Source: CAITNM01 sp037138055 (lineage in GTDB: Bacteria; Pseudomonadota; Alphaproteobacteria; Paracaedibacterales; CAITNM01). From it: a stretch of DNA of 22,711 bases. Both the position numbers and the translations under genes were made by a program. Below the pieces are notes generated by a model. The model saw only the letters and a program-made list of their open reading frames with translations. It searched no databases and was not told the DNA's origin. This document shows positions 7,923 through 15,303 of the stretch, in pieces; the stretch's first letter is position 1; each line of letters starts with the position of its first letter. Location of the stretch: the NCBI GenBank assembly GCA_037138055.1, contig JBAXJB010000025.1, positions 1 through 22,711 on the forward strand. Reading direction: 5' to 3'.

Positions 7923-9015
7923 TATTAGGCGCCTATTTCATGTAAACCGCACTGTTCTAGGCGTAATTATAGCCATTGTTTTTATAGGGCTTGTCACCTT
8001 GTTTTCAGCGGCAAATGGCAGCATACATCCTTGGGTTATAAAACAGCTTTTAAGATTTTTACTGGGGTTAATTATTTTCGGCGTAATCGTAGCAAGCGAT
8101 TCTAGATGGTGGTCACAACATGCTTATTCAATTTATGCCGTTGTTTTGGTCATGCTTATACTGGTTGAGCTTATGGGATTTGTGGGCATGGGTGCTCAAC
8201 GATGGCTTGATTTGTATATATTTAACCTACAGCCTTCTGAGCTTATGCGTGTAGCTCTTATTTTGGCATTAGCTCGCTATTTTAGTTTCTTAGAAGCAGA
8301 TGAAGTTCAGCGATTTAAAAATTTAATTCTTCCATTGATGCTAATCTGCGTTCCAATGCTTTTAGCTATGCGGCAGCCTGACCTCGGCACGGCAATACTA
8401 TTACTAAGCTCTGGACTTGCTATATTTTTTGTAAGTGGTGTGCCCTGGTGGTTTTTCACTGCAGGATTTGTAACTGTAATTTGTGCTGTGCCCATTTTAT
8501 GGAATTTTTTATACGATTATCAAAAAAAGAGAATCCTTGTGTTTTTAAATCCGGAAAGCGATCCTACACATGCTGGATATCATATTTCACAATCAAAAAT
8601 CGCCTTAGGATCAGGAGGGTTTACTGGAAAAGGCTGGCTTAAGGGCACGCAAAGTCATTTGAATTTTTTACCTGAAAAGCAGACGGATTTTATTTTCACG
8701 ATGTTTGCCGAAGAATTTGGCCTGATAGGCTGTTTAATTGTTATTAGTTTGTTTTGCATATTGTTTTTTTGGGGTTACACAGTTGCTGATCATACAAGAT
8801 CAAAATTTGGAAAGTTAGTAGCGATTGGAATAACCACAACTTTATTTTTGTATGTATTCATTAACATTGCTATGGTCATGGGACTTTTGCCTGTTGTGGG
8901 CGTACCCTTACCGTTTATGTCATACGGAGGAACAGCCATGATAACCTTAATGCTTAGCATGGGATTATTATCTAGCATTGCAATTCCTAGAGTCAGGAAA
9001 GGCATAAGGTCATGA
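7915..9015 (+). CDS. mrdB: Peptidoglycan glycosyltransferase RodA (SEDS family)
   Basis: A 366-residue polytopic SEDS protein that polymerises lipid II into glycan strands together with PBP2. About ten membrane helices are visible. Signature blocks are LQPSELMRVALILALARYFS, the long loop GYHISQSKIALGSGGFTGKG, FLPEKQTDFIFTMFAEEFG (Asp258 corresponds to the catalytic Asp of the family) and the C-terminal GVPLPFMSYGGTAMI. The ATG lies 8 nt inside the end of mrdA and the stop overlaps the next ATG (ATGA). This is RodA rather than FtsW, judged by its mrdA neighbour and the mre context. Confidence 0.95.
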   Translation: MFDIRRLFHVNRTVLGVIIAIVFIGLVTLFSAANGSIHPWVIKQLLRFLLGLIIFGVIVASDSRWWSQHAYSIYAVVLVMLILVELMGFVGMGAQRWLDLYIFNLQPSELMRVALILALARYFSFLEADEVQRFKNLILPLMLICVPMLLAMRQPDLGTAILLLSSGLAIFFVSGVPWWFFTAGFVTVICAVPILWNFLYDYQKKRILVFLNPESDPTHAGYHISQSKIALGSGGFTGKGWLKGTQSHLNFLPEKQTDFIFTMFAEEFGLIGCLIVISLFCILFFWGYTVADHTRSKFGKLVAIGITTTLFLYVFINIAMVMGLLPVVGVPLPFMSYGGTAMITLMLSMGLLSSIAIPRVRKGIRS

Positions 9016-9701
9016 GCCTAGATATTATCGATCTAAAGGAATTTTATAGGTCTCCCTTGTCAAAAATAGTAATTGATACTATCCAAAAAATGCTAAAGAG
9101 ATTGCGACAAGCAGATAATAGAACTTTGTTTGTAGGATTTGGCGCTCCTTTTGCTAACCAAACTCAAAATGAAATCCTACTAATGCAAGCGCATTTAGGT
9201 GTTTTGGCTTGGCCAGATAGCCAAAATAATCGTGCAGTATTGTGTTATGAAAATGACTGGTCATTCACGGATCATCTTTTCGATGAGATTATTCTTATTC
9301 ATGCCCTAGAGCACACTCAACATGCTGATAACCTTCTTCAAGAGTGCTATAGGTGTTTGCGCCCGGAAGGACGTCTTGTAGTTATTGTGCCGAATAGACG
9401 CGGGATCTGGGTGCGTAGTGACAAAACACCATTTGGTTTTGGACAACCATACACACTAACTCAGCTCTCAAATATTCTTAAAAAAAGTGAATTTATCCCC
9501 GTTGAAGTAGTGCGAGGGCTTTATAATTTCCCTTCTTCTACCCGGTTAGGAAATTTGGGATCGTGTCTATTTGAATGTATTGCGACAAGAACATTACAAA
9601 AATTTAGCGGTCTTGTTGGGGTATCCGCTATCAAACGTGTGTATGCTGGAGTTTCTATTAAAAAAAGTAAAAAAGAACAACGCATTGCTGTTCCCTGTTA
9701 G
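9012..9701 (+). CDS. Class I SAM-dependent methyltransferase (alphaproteobacterial family, substrate unknown)
   Basis: A 229-residue Rossmann-type methyltransferase, probably cytosolic. The SAM-binding glycine loop is degenerate (LFVGFGAPFANQTQ at about 39-52). Post-loop motifs are clear: DEIILIHALEHTQHADNLLQ, CYRCLRPEGRLVVIVPNR, then RRGIWVRSDKTPFGFGQPY. This last string, together with VLAWPDSQNNRAVL before it, matches a methyltransferase type I know from many alphaproteobacteria, where the equivalent reads LFARxDxTPFGxGxPYS. Its substrate is unassigned. It is coupled to rodA by a 4-nt overlap and may ride on the elongasome operon. The stop overlaps the end of the convergent def gene by 4 nt (9698-9701). 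Confidence 0.82.
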   Translation: MSLDIIDLKEFYRSPLSKIVIDTIQKMLKRLRQADNRTLFVGFGAPFANQTQNEILLMQAHLGVLAWPDSQNNRAVLCYENDWSFTDHLFDEIILIHALEHTQHADNLLQECYRCLRPEGRLVVIVPNRRGIWVRSDKTPFGFGQPYTLTQLSNILKKSEFIPVEVVRGLYNFPSSTRLGNLGSCLFECIATRTLQKFSGLVGVSAIKRVYAGVSIKKSKKEQRIAVPC

Positions 9702-10279
9702 CTTTCTTGCCTACTCTGTAGAAAAGCAGATGATGCCATGACTGCTTCTGTAAAACCAAAAGACCGCATGTGCTTTTCTTTTATCCGCAAAGGAAATAGG
9801 ACGCCATCCAAATGATCAAGCTCGTGTTGCACAACTCGTGCATGAAAGCCTGACGCATTACGCACACAAATATTTCCTTCAAGATCTGTGTATTGATACT
9901 CAACATCTGTATATCTAAGCACTTGCCCCAGCATTCCAGGAACTGATAGACACCCCTCCCATTCAAGGTTTTGCTCATCACTTAAGGGTTTATAACTTGG
10001 GTTAATCAAGACTTGCATGGGAATAGTCACACCATCTGTTTTATAACGAGGATGCTTAGCTGGCACTTCAAACATTACAATACGCTTTAAAATACCAATT
10101 TGAGGAGCGGCAAGACCAACATTACCCATGCCTTGTGTTGCTTGCTTCATTAGCTGTAGTGTTTGGTGCGCCAAAGGCATTTCTGAAGGCAACATAAATG
10201 GCTGTGATACTTCATACAACTTTGGATCACCCAAACGTAAAAATTGAAAAGATGGCTGCTTCTTGTCAGATTTTTGCAT
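9698..10279 (-). CDS. def: Peptide deformylase
   Basis: Removes the N-formyl group from nascent proteins; a cytosolic metalloenzyme working at the ribosome exit. All three PDF motifs are intact: GNVGLAAPQ (residues 52-60), EGCLS (108-112, metal ligand Cys110) and HELDH (152-156, ligands His152 and His156, catalytic Glu153). The chosen ATG at 10279 gives 193 residues, normal for the family, and sits behind a strong GGAGGAG Shine-Dalgarno. The frame stays open upstream, with an ATG at 10438 (itself preceded by GAGGG) and a TTG at 10501, so a form extended by 53 residues or more with a hydrophobic segment is possible. Transcribed after obgE on the minus strand. Confidence 0.93.
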   Translation of the reverse strand: MQKSDKKQPSFQFLRLGDPKLYEVSQPFMLPSEMPLAHQTLQLMKQATQGMGNVGLAAPQIGILKRIVMFEVPAKHPRYKTDGVTIPMQVLINPSYKPLSDEQNLEWEGCLSVPGMLGQVLRYTDVEYQYTDLEGNICVRNASGFHARVVQHELDHLDGVLFPLRIKEKHMRSFGFTEAVMASSAFLQSRQES

Positions 10280-10513
10280 TATCTCCTCCACCTTAGCCGA
10301 CAATGATCTTATGCTTGATCCAGGCAAATAACGACGCAAACTTGCTACTTCAAGCAGGCCACTTAGTGTGGCGCACATTCCCGTCGAGCACATCAAGTAC
10401 ATGCATACATAAGCAAGAGCTCTTGTTCCGCCAGTCATGGTTACCCTCGCTACAACTTTGTATCTGTGCCTACCAGTAAGCTCATATATAAAAGTTGTCA
10501 AGAATCAAGTTTA
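10280..10513 (-). other. Intergenic segment obgE-def with an open in-frame extension of def
   Basis: These 234 nt are stop-free in the def frame from TTG at 10501. ATG at 10438, behind GAGGG, would add 53 residues including the hydrophobic stretch ALAYVCMYLMCSTGMCATLS. PDF cores do not need this part, so it may be untranslated leader or a real N-terminal extension. TTGACA at 10501-10496 (minus) resembles a -35 box, but no good -10 follows at 16-18 nt. Confidence 0.4.
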
Positions 10514-11515
10514 TCAATCTAGATCCGGGCCTGGCTTTACAATGTTCATAAGAGTTGTAACGACATCATGCACTCCAGCTTTTGAAATACCTGAAATAGC
10601 AAATACTTTTTTACCTGAAGCTTTTTCAAGCTCTTTTCTTTTTTCTTCTATTTCTTCTTCATCAAGTGCGTCAATTTTATTTAATGCCAGCACCTCTGGT
10701 TTATCAACTAAACCTTCTAGATACATTTCAAGTTCATGACGGATGGTTTTATATGCTCCAACCACATCGTCCTGGGTAGCATCAATTAGATGCAACATAG
10801 CCCCACAACGCTCCACATGACCTAAAAAGCGATGACCAAGGCCTTGACCTAGGTGAGCATTTTCAATCAAGCCAGGAAGGTCAGCTAAAACGAATTCTTT
10901 CTCATAAGCATACACAACTCCTAATTGAGGATGCAGCGTCGTAAATGGATAGTCAGCAATTTTAGGATGGGCACGAGAAACAACAGATAAGAATGTAGAT
11001 TTTCCAGCATTTGGCAATCCAATAAGGCCCACATCAGCTATAAGCTTAAGACGCAGCCAGACCCACTTTTCATCTCCAGGCCAACCTGGATCCGCACGTC
11101 TTGGAGTTTGATTGACAGAAGTTTTATAGTGACTGTTACCAAAACCACCATCACCACTTTTTAAAAGACGGTATCGCATTCCTGGTTGATCCATATCAAC
11201 AATCAAGGTTTCTTTATCTTCTTCTAAAATTTGCGTACCGACAGGAACCTTTAAAATAACATCTGGTGAATCATGGCCCGTACGATTTCTCCCCGATCCA
11301 TTTTGACCTTTTGCAGCCTTAAAATGTTGTTGATAGCGATAATCTATAAGGGTGTTAAGGTTGTCAGAGGTTTCCACCCAAACGCTTCCACCTTTTCCAC
11401 CATTACCACCATCGGGGCCACCGTATTCAATGAATTTCTCACGACGAAAACCGAGACATCCATTTCCTCCATCGCCGGATTTAACGAATATTTTTGCTTC
11501 ATCAAGAAACTTCAT
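10514..11515 (-). CDS. obgE: GTPase ObgE/CgtA
   Basis: Conserved GTPase that binds the 50S subunit and controls its maturation and stress responses. Residues 1-158 form the glycine-rich Obg fold (KSGDGGNGCLGFRREKF, GGPDGGNGGKGG). The G domain shows G1 GLPNAGKST (166-174), switch region DYPFTTLHPQLG (188-199), G3 DLPGLI (212-217) and G4 NKID (279-282). At 333 residues it ends just after the G domain and so lacks the variable C-terminal tail, as many alphaproteobacterial and gram-negative forms do. The ATG at 11515 is preceded by AGGTGAG. It follows rpmA, the classical rplU-rpmA-obgE order, but a terminator-like hairpin stands between rpmA and obgE. Confidence 0.96.
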   Translation of the reverse strand: MKFLDEAKIFVKSGDGGNGCLGFRREKFIEYGGPDGGNGGKGGSVWVETSDNLNTLIDYRYQQHFKAAKGQNGSGRNRTGHDSPDVILKVPVGTQILEEDKETLIVDMDQPGMRYRLLKSGDGGFGNSHYKTSVNQTPRRADPGWPGDEKWVWLRLKLIADVGLIGLPNAGKSTFLSVVSRAHPKIADYPFTTLHPQLGVVYAYEKEFVLADLPGLIENAHLGQGLGHRFLGHVERCGAMLHLIDATQDDVVGAYKTIRHELEMYLEGLVDKPEVLALNKIDALDEEEIEEKRKELEKASGKKVFAISGISKAGVHDVVTTLMNIVKPGPDLD

Positions 11516-11526
11516 AACTCACCTAT

Positions 11527-11557
11527 AAAAAAAGCGCCTCGAGCTATTCGAAGCGCC
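11527..11557 (-). terminator. Intrinsic terminator/attenuator between rpmA and obgE
   Basis: On the minus strand GCGCTTCGA pairs with TCGAGGCGC (9 bp including one T-G wobble) around a 5-nt ATAGC loop, followed at once by seven T. This is a standard intrinsic terminator, so part of the rplU-rpmA transcription probably stops here. obgE would then be expressed by read-through, or from its own promoter that I could not locate. Confidence 0.8.
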
Positions 11558-11577
11558 AAATGGTGTCCAATTAAACT

Positions 11578-11835
11578 TTACGCGGCTGGAATAACAGACA
11601 CGAAAGAACGATTAGCTCGACCTTTAGAAAACTCAACAACGCCTTCAATTGTTGCAAACAGGGTATGATCTGTCCCCATGCCTACATTTTTACCAGGATG
11701 GAATTTAGTTCCGCGCTGACGTACTATAATGTTTCCTGATATAACTTGTTGTCCGCCATAGCGCTTTACACCAAGACGCTTACTTTCAGAGTCACGACCA
11801 TTTCGTGAACTACCACCAGCTTTTTTCGTTGCCAT
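11578..11835 (-). CDS. rpmA: 50S ribosomal protein L27
   Basis: An 85-residue basic ribosomal protein whose N-terminal tail reaches the peptidyl-transferase centre. The N-terminus MATKKAGGSSRNGRDSESKR and the blocks LGVKRYGGQ, RQRGTKFHPGKNVGMGTDHT and FATIEGVV are diagnostic. The methionine is followed directly by Ala-Thr-Lys-Lys, the proteobacterial form without the cleaved Firmicute-type N-terminal extension. AGGAG lies 8 nt before the ATG. Second gene after rplU (21-nt gap), followed by an intrinsic terminator. Confidence 0.98.
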   Translation of the reverse strand: MATKKAGGSSRNGRDSESKRLGVKRYGGQQVISGNIIVRQRGTKFHPGKNVGMGTDHTLFATIEGVVEFSKGRANRSFVSVIPAA

Positions 11836-11856
11836 GGATCAATCTCCTGTTGTTAA

Positions 11857-12171
11857 TTAGCTTGCAATAATTTTCGTAATTTTAACAACCGTTAAGTGTT
11901 GGCGATGGCCTTTCTTACGGCGATAATTTTGACGACGTTTTTTCTTAAAAATAATAACCTTGCGATCGCGCATCTGCTTTAAAATAAGCGCTTCAACTTT
12001 TGCACCCACAATAACTGGAGCCCCAACTGTTGATTTTTTCGCGTCACCAATCATTAGCACATGATCAAAAACAATTGTTTCACCTTCTGTAGACTCTAAT
12101 TTTTCTATCTTAATGATGTTATTTTCTTCTACGCGGTATTGTTTTCCGCCGGTTTTGATCACTGCAAACAT
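11857..12171 (-). CDS. rplU: 50S ribosomal protein L21
   Basis: A 104-residue ribosomal protein that binds 23S rRNA next to L20. The N-terminus MFAVIKTGGKQYRVEENNII and the C-terminal basic segment with KVIIFKKKRRQNYRRKKGHR then QHLTVVKI are family signatures. AGAGAG lies upstream of the ATG. First gene of the rplU-rpmA(-obgE-def) group, divergent from fliQ across a 120-nt gap that must contain both promoters. Confidence 0.97.
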   Translation of the reverse strand: MFAVIKTGGKQYRVEENNIIKIEKLESTEGETIVFDHVLMIGDAKKSTVGAPVIVGAKVEALILKQMRDRKVIIFKKKRRQNYRRKKGHRQHLTVVKITKIIAS

Positions 12172-12230
12172 AGCATCTCTCTAAGTAATTATAAAATATT
12201 TTGCCTACACAAAATGCATAGCACCTAAAA

Positions 12231-12260
12231 TATCTATCGCGATTTACCCGTTTGTGTCAA
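12231..12260 (-). promoter_or_regulatory. Putative promoter of rplU-rpmA
   Basis: Reading the minus strand, a perfect TTGACA (12260-12255), an 18-nt spacer and TAGATA (12236-12231). A perfect TATAAT also occurs closer to the gene (12193-12188), but without a -35 at the right distance. Either could start rplU transcription; the TTGACA element is the better pair. Confidence 0.4.
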
Positions 12261-12291
12261 GATTTTTATATAGATTTAGTTGTATATTTTC

Positions 12292-12573
12292 ATGGATCAA
12301 GGTTTAGCTATTTCGGTATTAAGGGAAGCAGTGCTGCTAATCATCAAGCTGAGCCTCCCGATTTTGCTTGTTGCGTTAGTTGTTGGTGTAGTAATTTCTC
12401 TGCTTCAAGCACTTACACAAATTCAAGAACAAACTCTAACTTTTGTTCCCAAAATGCTAGCAGTTTTTGGAGTGTTAGTGTTATTGCTACCATTTATGTT
12501 GAGTTCCTTGCAGGATTTTGCTGCAGACCTTTTTAATTTAATAGTCATTAAAGAGGTTAGTGTTGCCCTTTGA
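12292..12573 (+). CDS. fliQ: Flagellar biosynthesis protein FliQ
   Basis: A small two-helix inner-membrane protein of the flagellar type III export gate (FliPQR complex). It has 93 residues from ATG 12292 (MDQGLAISVLREAV). The conserved stretch LVALVVGVVISLLQALTQIQ followed by EQTLTFVPKMLAVF is the FliQ signature. A TTG four codons upstream is open but less likely. No Shine-Dalgarno is evident. It overlaps fliR by 14 nt. The SctS proteins of virulence type III systems are homologous; flagellar identity is preferred from the FlhB length and motif. Confidence 0.93.
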   Translation: MDQGLAISVLREAVLLIIKLSLPILLVALVVGVVISLLQALTQIQEQTLTFVPKMLAVFGVLVLLLPFMLSSLQDFAADLFNLIVIKEVSVAL

Positions 12574-13342
12574 AGTATGGTTTTCCGATTTTCATCATTT
12601 TTTTTTCGTATTCGCCAGAGTCTTTGGTTTAGTAATGGGCATGCCGTTTTTAAGTCAGATTGAAGTTTCTAGCAGATTCAGAGCTGTCGCATGCATTGCG
12701 CTCACTTTAACATTCAATCCATTGGTGCCTGATGATTACTTTCCAACAGCACAAACATTCACGTGGGCCTTTTGTCGATTTTTTTCGGAATTCTTAGTTG
12801 GATTTTTTTTAGGATTAATAGCTCGGTTTGCTTTAGCTGCAGTTGAATTTGCAGGGCAACTTATTGGTTTTGCTGCAGGAATTTCATCTGCTACCGTTTT
12901 CAACCCAAGCCAAGCAAACCATGGATCAGTAGTAAGCGTGTTTTTAACGATGGCAGCTATGACTAGTTTTTTAGTGCTAGATGGCCATCACATGTTGTTT
13001 AAAAATTTGATAGGCACCTATTCTAAGCTACCTCCTGAATGGTTTTCTCTGGAATCGCCATTACTAAATGATTTTTTCAAAGGAATTGTTACTTTAAGTG
13101 ATATGTTGATGAAGGCAGGGTTTCAGTTAAGCATTCCATTTCTTTTAGTCAACACAGTACTACAATTCGCCTTAGGAGTATTAGGAAAACTGGTGCCTCA
13201 AATACAAGTTTTCTTTTTGGGCATGTCATTGCAGATTCTTTTGGGTTGGTTTGTGTTGCTTGTAAGTTTTGGAGCAATGCTTTTGTTTTATGAAAAACTC
13301 AATACATCTGCTTATTCAATAATGGGTTTTGCGCATGGCTGA
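12560..13342 (+). CDS. fliR: Flagellar biosynthesis protein FliR
   Basis: A 260-residue polytopic component of the flagellar export gate. Signature features are the N-terminal RVFGLVMGMPFLSQIEVSSR with Gly/Pro-rich helices, FSEFLVGFFLGLIARFALA, the family hallmark EFAGQLIGFAAGISSATVFN, and LGKLVPQIQVFFLGMSLQI near the C-terminus. The start is GTG at 12560, preceded by AGAGG; TTG at the next codon is the alternative. It overlaps fliQ by 14 nt and flhB by 8 nt, so the three genes form one translational unit. Confidence 0.94.
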   Translation: MLPFEVWFSDFHHFFFVFARVFGLVMGMPFLSQIEVSSRFRAVACIALTLTFNPLVPDDYFPTAQTFTWAFCRFFSEFLVGFFLGLIARFALAAVEFAGQLIGFAAGISSATVFNPSQANHGSVVSVFLTMAAMTSFLVLDGHHMLFKNLIGTYSKLPPEWFSLESPLLNDFFKGIVTLSDMLMKAGFQLSIPFLLVNTVLQFALGVLGKLVPQIQVFFLGMSLQILLGWFVLLVSFGAMLLFYEKLNTSAYSIMGFAHG

Positions 13343-14411
13343 TGAATCACCGGATAAAGAGCAAAAAACATTAGACCCGAGCGCTAAACGGTATGAGGAT
13401 GCCTATAAAAAAGGCCAAGCTCCTATTTCAAAAGACTTTAATAATTTTGCTTTTTTAGTTGCATGTTTAGGTGTTTGCGCATGGATTTTACCATGGTGTC
13501 TTCGCCGTACTTTGGATTTTTTAACAAACTTCATTAGTATGTCTTGCGAATTGCATGTGGATACTCCTGATAATTTAGGATTTTTATTAAAAAACGTCTT
13601 ATTAAAAATGGTTGAGGTTCTTTGGGTTCCATTTTTTGCTCTTATGCTCGCAGCAGTTGTCGTAGGATTAAGCCAAAGCTATAAAGCGATTTCTACAAAA
13701 AGTATTCAACCTAAATCGTCTCATATTTCATTAATGAAAGGTTTGCAGCGCATTTTTAGCAAACAATCAGTAGTAGAGACATTAAAATCAACGGTTAAGT
13801 TAATTTTCTTGGGGTTGCTGTTCTATTTTATCTTTGAAGATCACGTGACAAGGTTAACTGTTTGGCTTTGGGCTAGCCCCTTTGAGTACCTTGTTACACT
13901 TAATCAACTAATCCTAAAGTATTTAAGCGTTATTTTAATTGCCTATGCGTTTGTAAGTGGGTTTGACTTTTGGTATCAGCGTCATGTTTTTAAGGAAAAC
14001 CTTAAAATGACTGTACAAGAACAGCGTGACGAGCATAAAGAACAAGAAGGAGATCCTAAAGTTCGCTCGAGAATTCGTGAAATGCAACGTGAGCGCTCAC
14101 GCACAAGAATGCTTGGAAATATTCCTCAAGCCACTGTAGTCGTTACAAACCCAACCCACTTTTCTGTTGCATTACGGTGGGAAGAAGATAGCATGGATGC
14201 TCCTGTCGTAATCGCCAAAGGAGCTGATGTTCTTGCCTTTAAAATTCGAGAACTTGCAAAAGAACATAAGGTTCCAATTATTGAAAATGCACCTGTAGCA
14301 CGCTCCCTATACGATAGCGTTAATTTAGATCAACAAATCCCACCAGAATATTATAAGGTTGTTGCAGAGGTTATTCGTACAGCAATGCGCATCCGTAGTC
14401 ATCAGTTTTAG
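13335..14411 (+). CDS. flhB: Flagellar export switch protein FlhB
   Basis: A 358-residue export gate component that switches substrate specificity from rod/hook to filament. The N-terminal MADESPDKEQKTLDPSAKRY is followed by the typical KKGQAPISKDFNNF, then four hydrophobic segments. The cytoplasmic domain holds the autocleavage site Asn272-Pro-Thr-His (VVVTNPTHFSVALRW), then VIAKGADVLAFKIRELAKEH and PVARSLYDSVNLDQQIPPEY. The ATG at 13335 is two codons inside a TTG-initiated reading and overlaps fliR by 8 nt. No further flagellar gene follows; a 227-nt gap separates it from an unrelated secreted protein. Confidence 0.95.
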   Translation: MADESPDKEQKTLDPSAKRYEDAYKKGQAPISKDFNNFAFLVACLGVCAWILPWCLRRTLDFLTNFISMSCELHVDTPDNLGFLLKNVLLKMVEVLWVPFFALMLAAVVVGLSQSYKAISTKSIQPKSSHISLMKGLQRIFSKQSVVETLKSTVKLIFLGLLFYFIFEDHVTRLTVWLWASPFEYLVTLNQLILKYLSVILIAYAFVSGFDFWYQRHVFKENLKMTVQEQRDEHKEQEGDPKVRSRIREMQRERSRTRMLGNIPQATVVVTNPTHFSVALRWEEDSMDAPVVIAKGADVLAFKIRELAKEHKVPIIENAPVARSLYDSVNLDQQIPPEYYKVVAEVIRTAMRIRSHQF

Positions 14412-14579
14412 AAAGCTAAAAATATTAAAATATCAAAAAAATAGCTTTGATTATGCTGACTTCGCCGGCAGAACATTAAAAATATTAATGCAGTAAACGT
14501 CTCGAAAATGCCACAGTACAAAACAAAAAATTATGCTTAATTTTAAATATACTGGCCTAATAGAAACTATGCTGTATAT

Positions 14580-14588
14580 TGCTACTAT
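14580..14588 (+). promoter_or_regulatory. Possible extended -10 promoter of the secreted low-complexity protein
   Basis: TGCTACTAT fits the extended -10 pattern TGnTAnnAT, 51 nt before the ATG, with no clear -35. The 227-nt gap 14412-14638 otherwise shows weak AT-rich inverted repeats: AAAGCTA/TAGCTTT at 14412-14448 (23-nt loop) and CATTAA/TTAATG at 14474-14490. There is no supported gene in it. Confidence 0.3.
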
Positions 14589-14638
14589 AGGGTACAGTAT
14601 GTAATGACTGTAAAATTTAACATGGAGTTTTTTGAGTT

Positions 14639-15250
14639 ATGAAAGAATTATTAAAATTATTGAGCATTGCGTTAGCAATTTCAACTTCTGCAACATATGC
14701 AGTGATATCTAGCGGACATAAAGATGCTAAATCTGAGGCTGCAAATTCAACTGAAGGTAATGTTGCCGATGCTGATGTAAAAGCTAAGCATGCTGATGAT
14801 AAAACCAGTCACGAAGCTGCTGATGCCGATGCAAAATCAGAAAAGAAAACTGAACACAAAGCAGATGATGCAGATGCAAAAGCTGATGCGGACATGAAAG
14901 ATACTGACACAGACGCAAAAGCAGCAAAAAAGCGTAAACACAGCGATGCTGATACAGATGCAAAAGCGACAAAGAAAGCTAAGCACAAAGATGCAGCAGC
15001 GCATGCTGATGCAGCAAAAACTGAAGACAACGCTGAACACAAAGCTGCTGATGCTGACGGAAAAGCTGAGCACAAAGACACCGCAACACATGCAGATGTG
15101 CACGCTGCTCATCATCATGTTGGCCGCAAAGCTGCAAACGATATAACTGCTCGTTTGAATGCTATGCATACGCCATACACTCCATTAACAACTCTTCCTG
15201 ATGCACCATGTTGTGCAGAAAAGAAAAGTTCTGCAAAAGCTGCTGCGTAA
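14639..15250 (+). CDS. Secreted Ala/Asp/Lys/His-rich low-complexity protein
   Basis: I do not recognise a family. The 203-residue product begins with a clear Sec signal peptide (MKELLKLLSIALAISTSATYA, cleavage likely after Ala21). The mature part is almost entirely Ala, Asp, Lys, Glu and His, built from degenerate DADAKA and EHKAADAD units. An imperfect 15-residue duplication reads DTDAKAAKKRKHSDA then DTDAKATKKAKHKDA. His is frequent, peaking at HAAHHHVG. The last 40 residues differ: NDITARLNAMHTPYTPLTTL, then a Cys-Cys pair (DAPCCAEKK). It is probably periplasmic or exported, disordered, and possibly cation- or polyanion-binding (inference). GGAG lies 11 nt before the ATG, and the gene has its own strong terminator. 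Confidence 0.8.
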   Translation: MKELLKLLSIALAISTSATYAVISSGHKDAKSEAANSTEGNVADADVKAKHADDKTSHEAADADAKSEKKTEHKADDADAKADADMKDTDTDAKAAKKRKHSDADTDAKATKKAKHKDAAAHADAAKTEDNAEHKAADADGKAEHKDTATHADVHAAHHHVGRKAANDITARLNAMHTPYTPLTTLPDAPCCAEKKSSAKAAA

Positions 15251-15275
15251 CACAAAGCTAGCAAGTAAAAAGAGG

Positions 15276-15301
15276 AAGGAGGCCTTCGGGCCTCTTTTTT
15301 T
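15276..15301 (+). terminator. Intrinsic terminator after the low-complexity protein
   Basis: GAGGCC-TTCG-GGCCTC (15279-15294): a 6-bp GC stem capped by a UUCG loop, extendable by A-T/G-T pairs to 9 bp, followed by seven T ending at 15301. It is an excellent terminator. It ends only two bases before the ATG of the next gene. Confidence 0.93.
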
Positions 15302-15303
15302 AT

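Noticed and set aside
10496..10501. TTGACA on the minus strand as a def promoter
   Set aside because: No acceptable -10 element at 16-18 nt; the nearby TATATAT is far too close.
14784..15169. Several long minus-strand open frames rich in Ser, Cys and Ala opposite the low-complexity protein
   Set aside because: They arise from the repetitive GCT/GCA/GAT codons of the plus-strand gene and have no start signals of their own.
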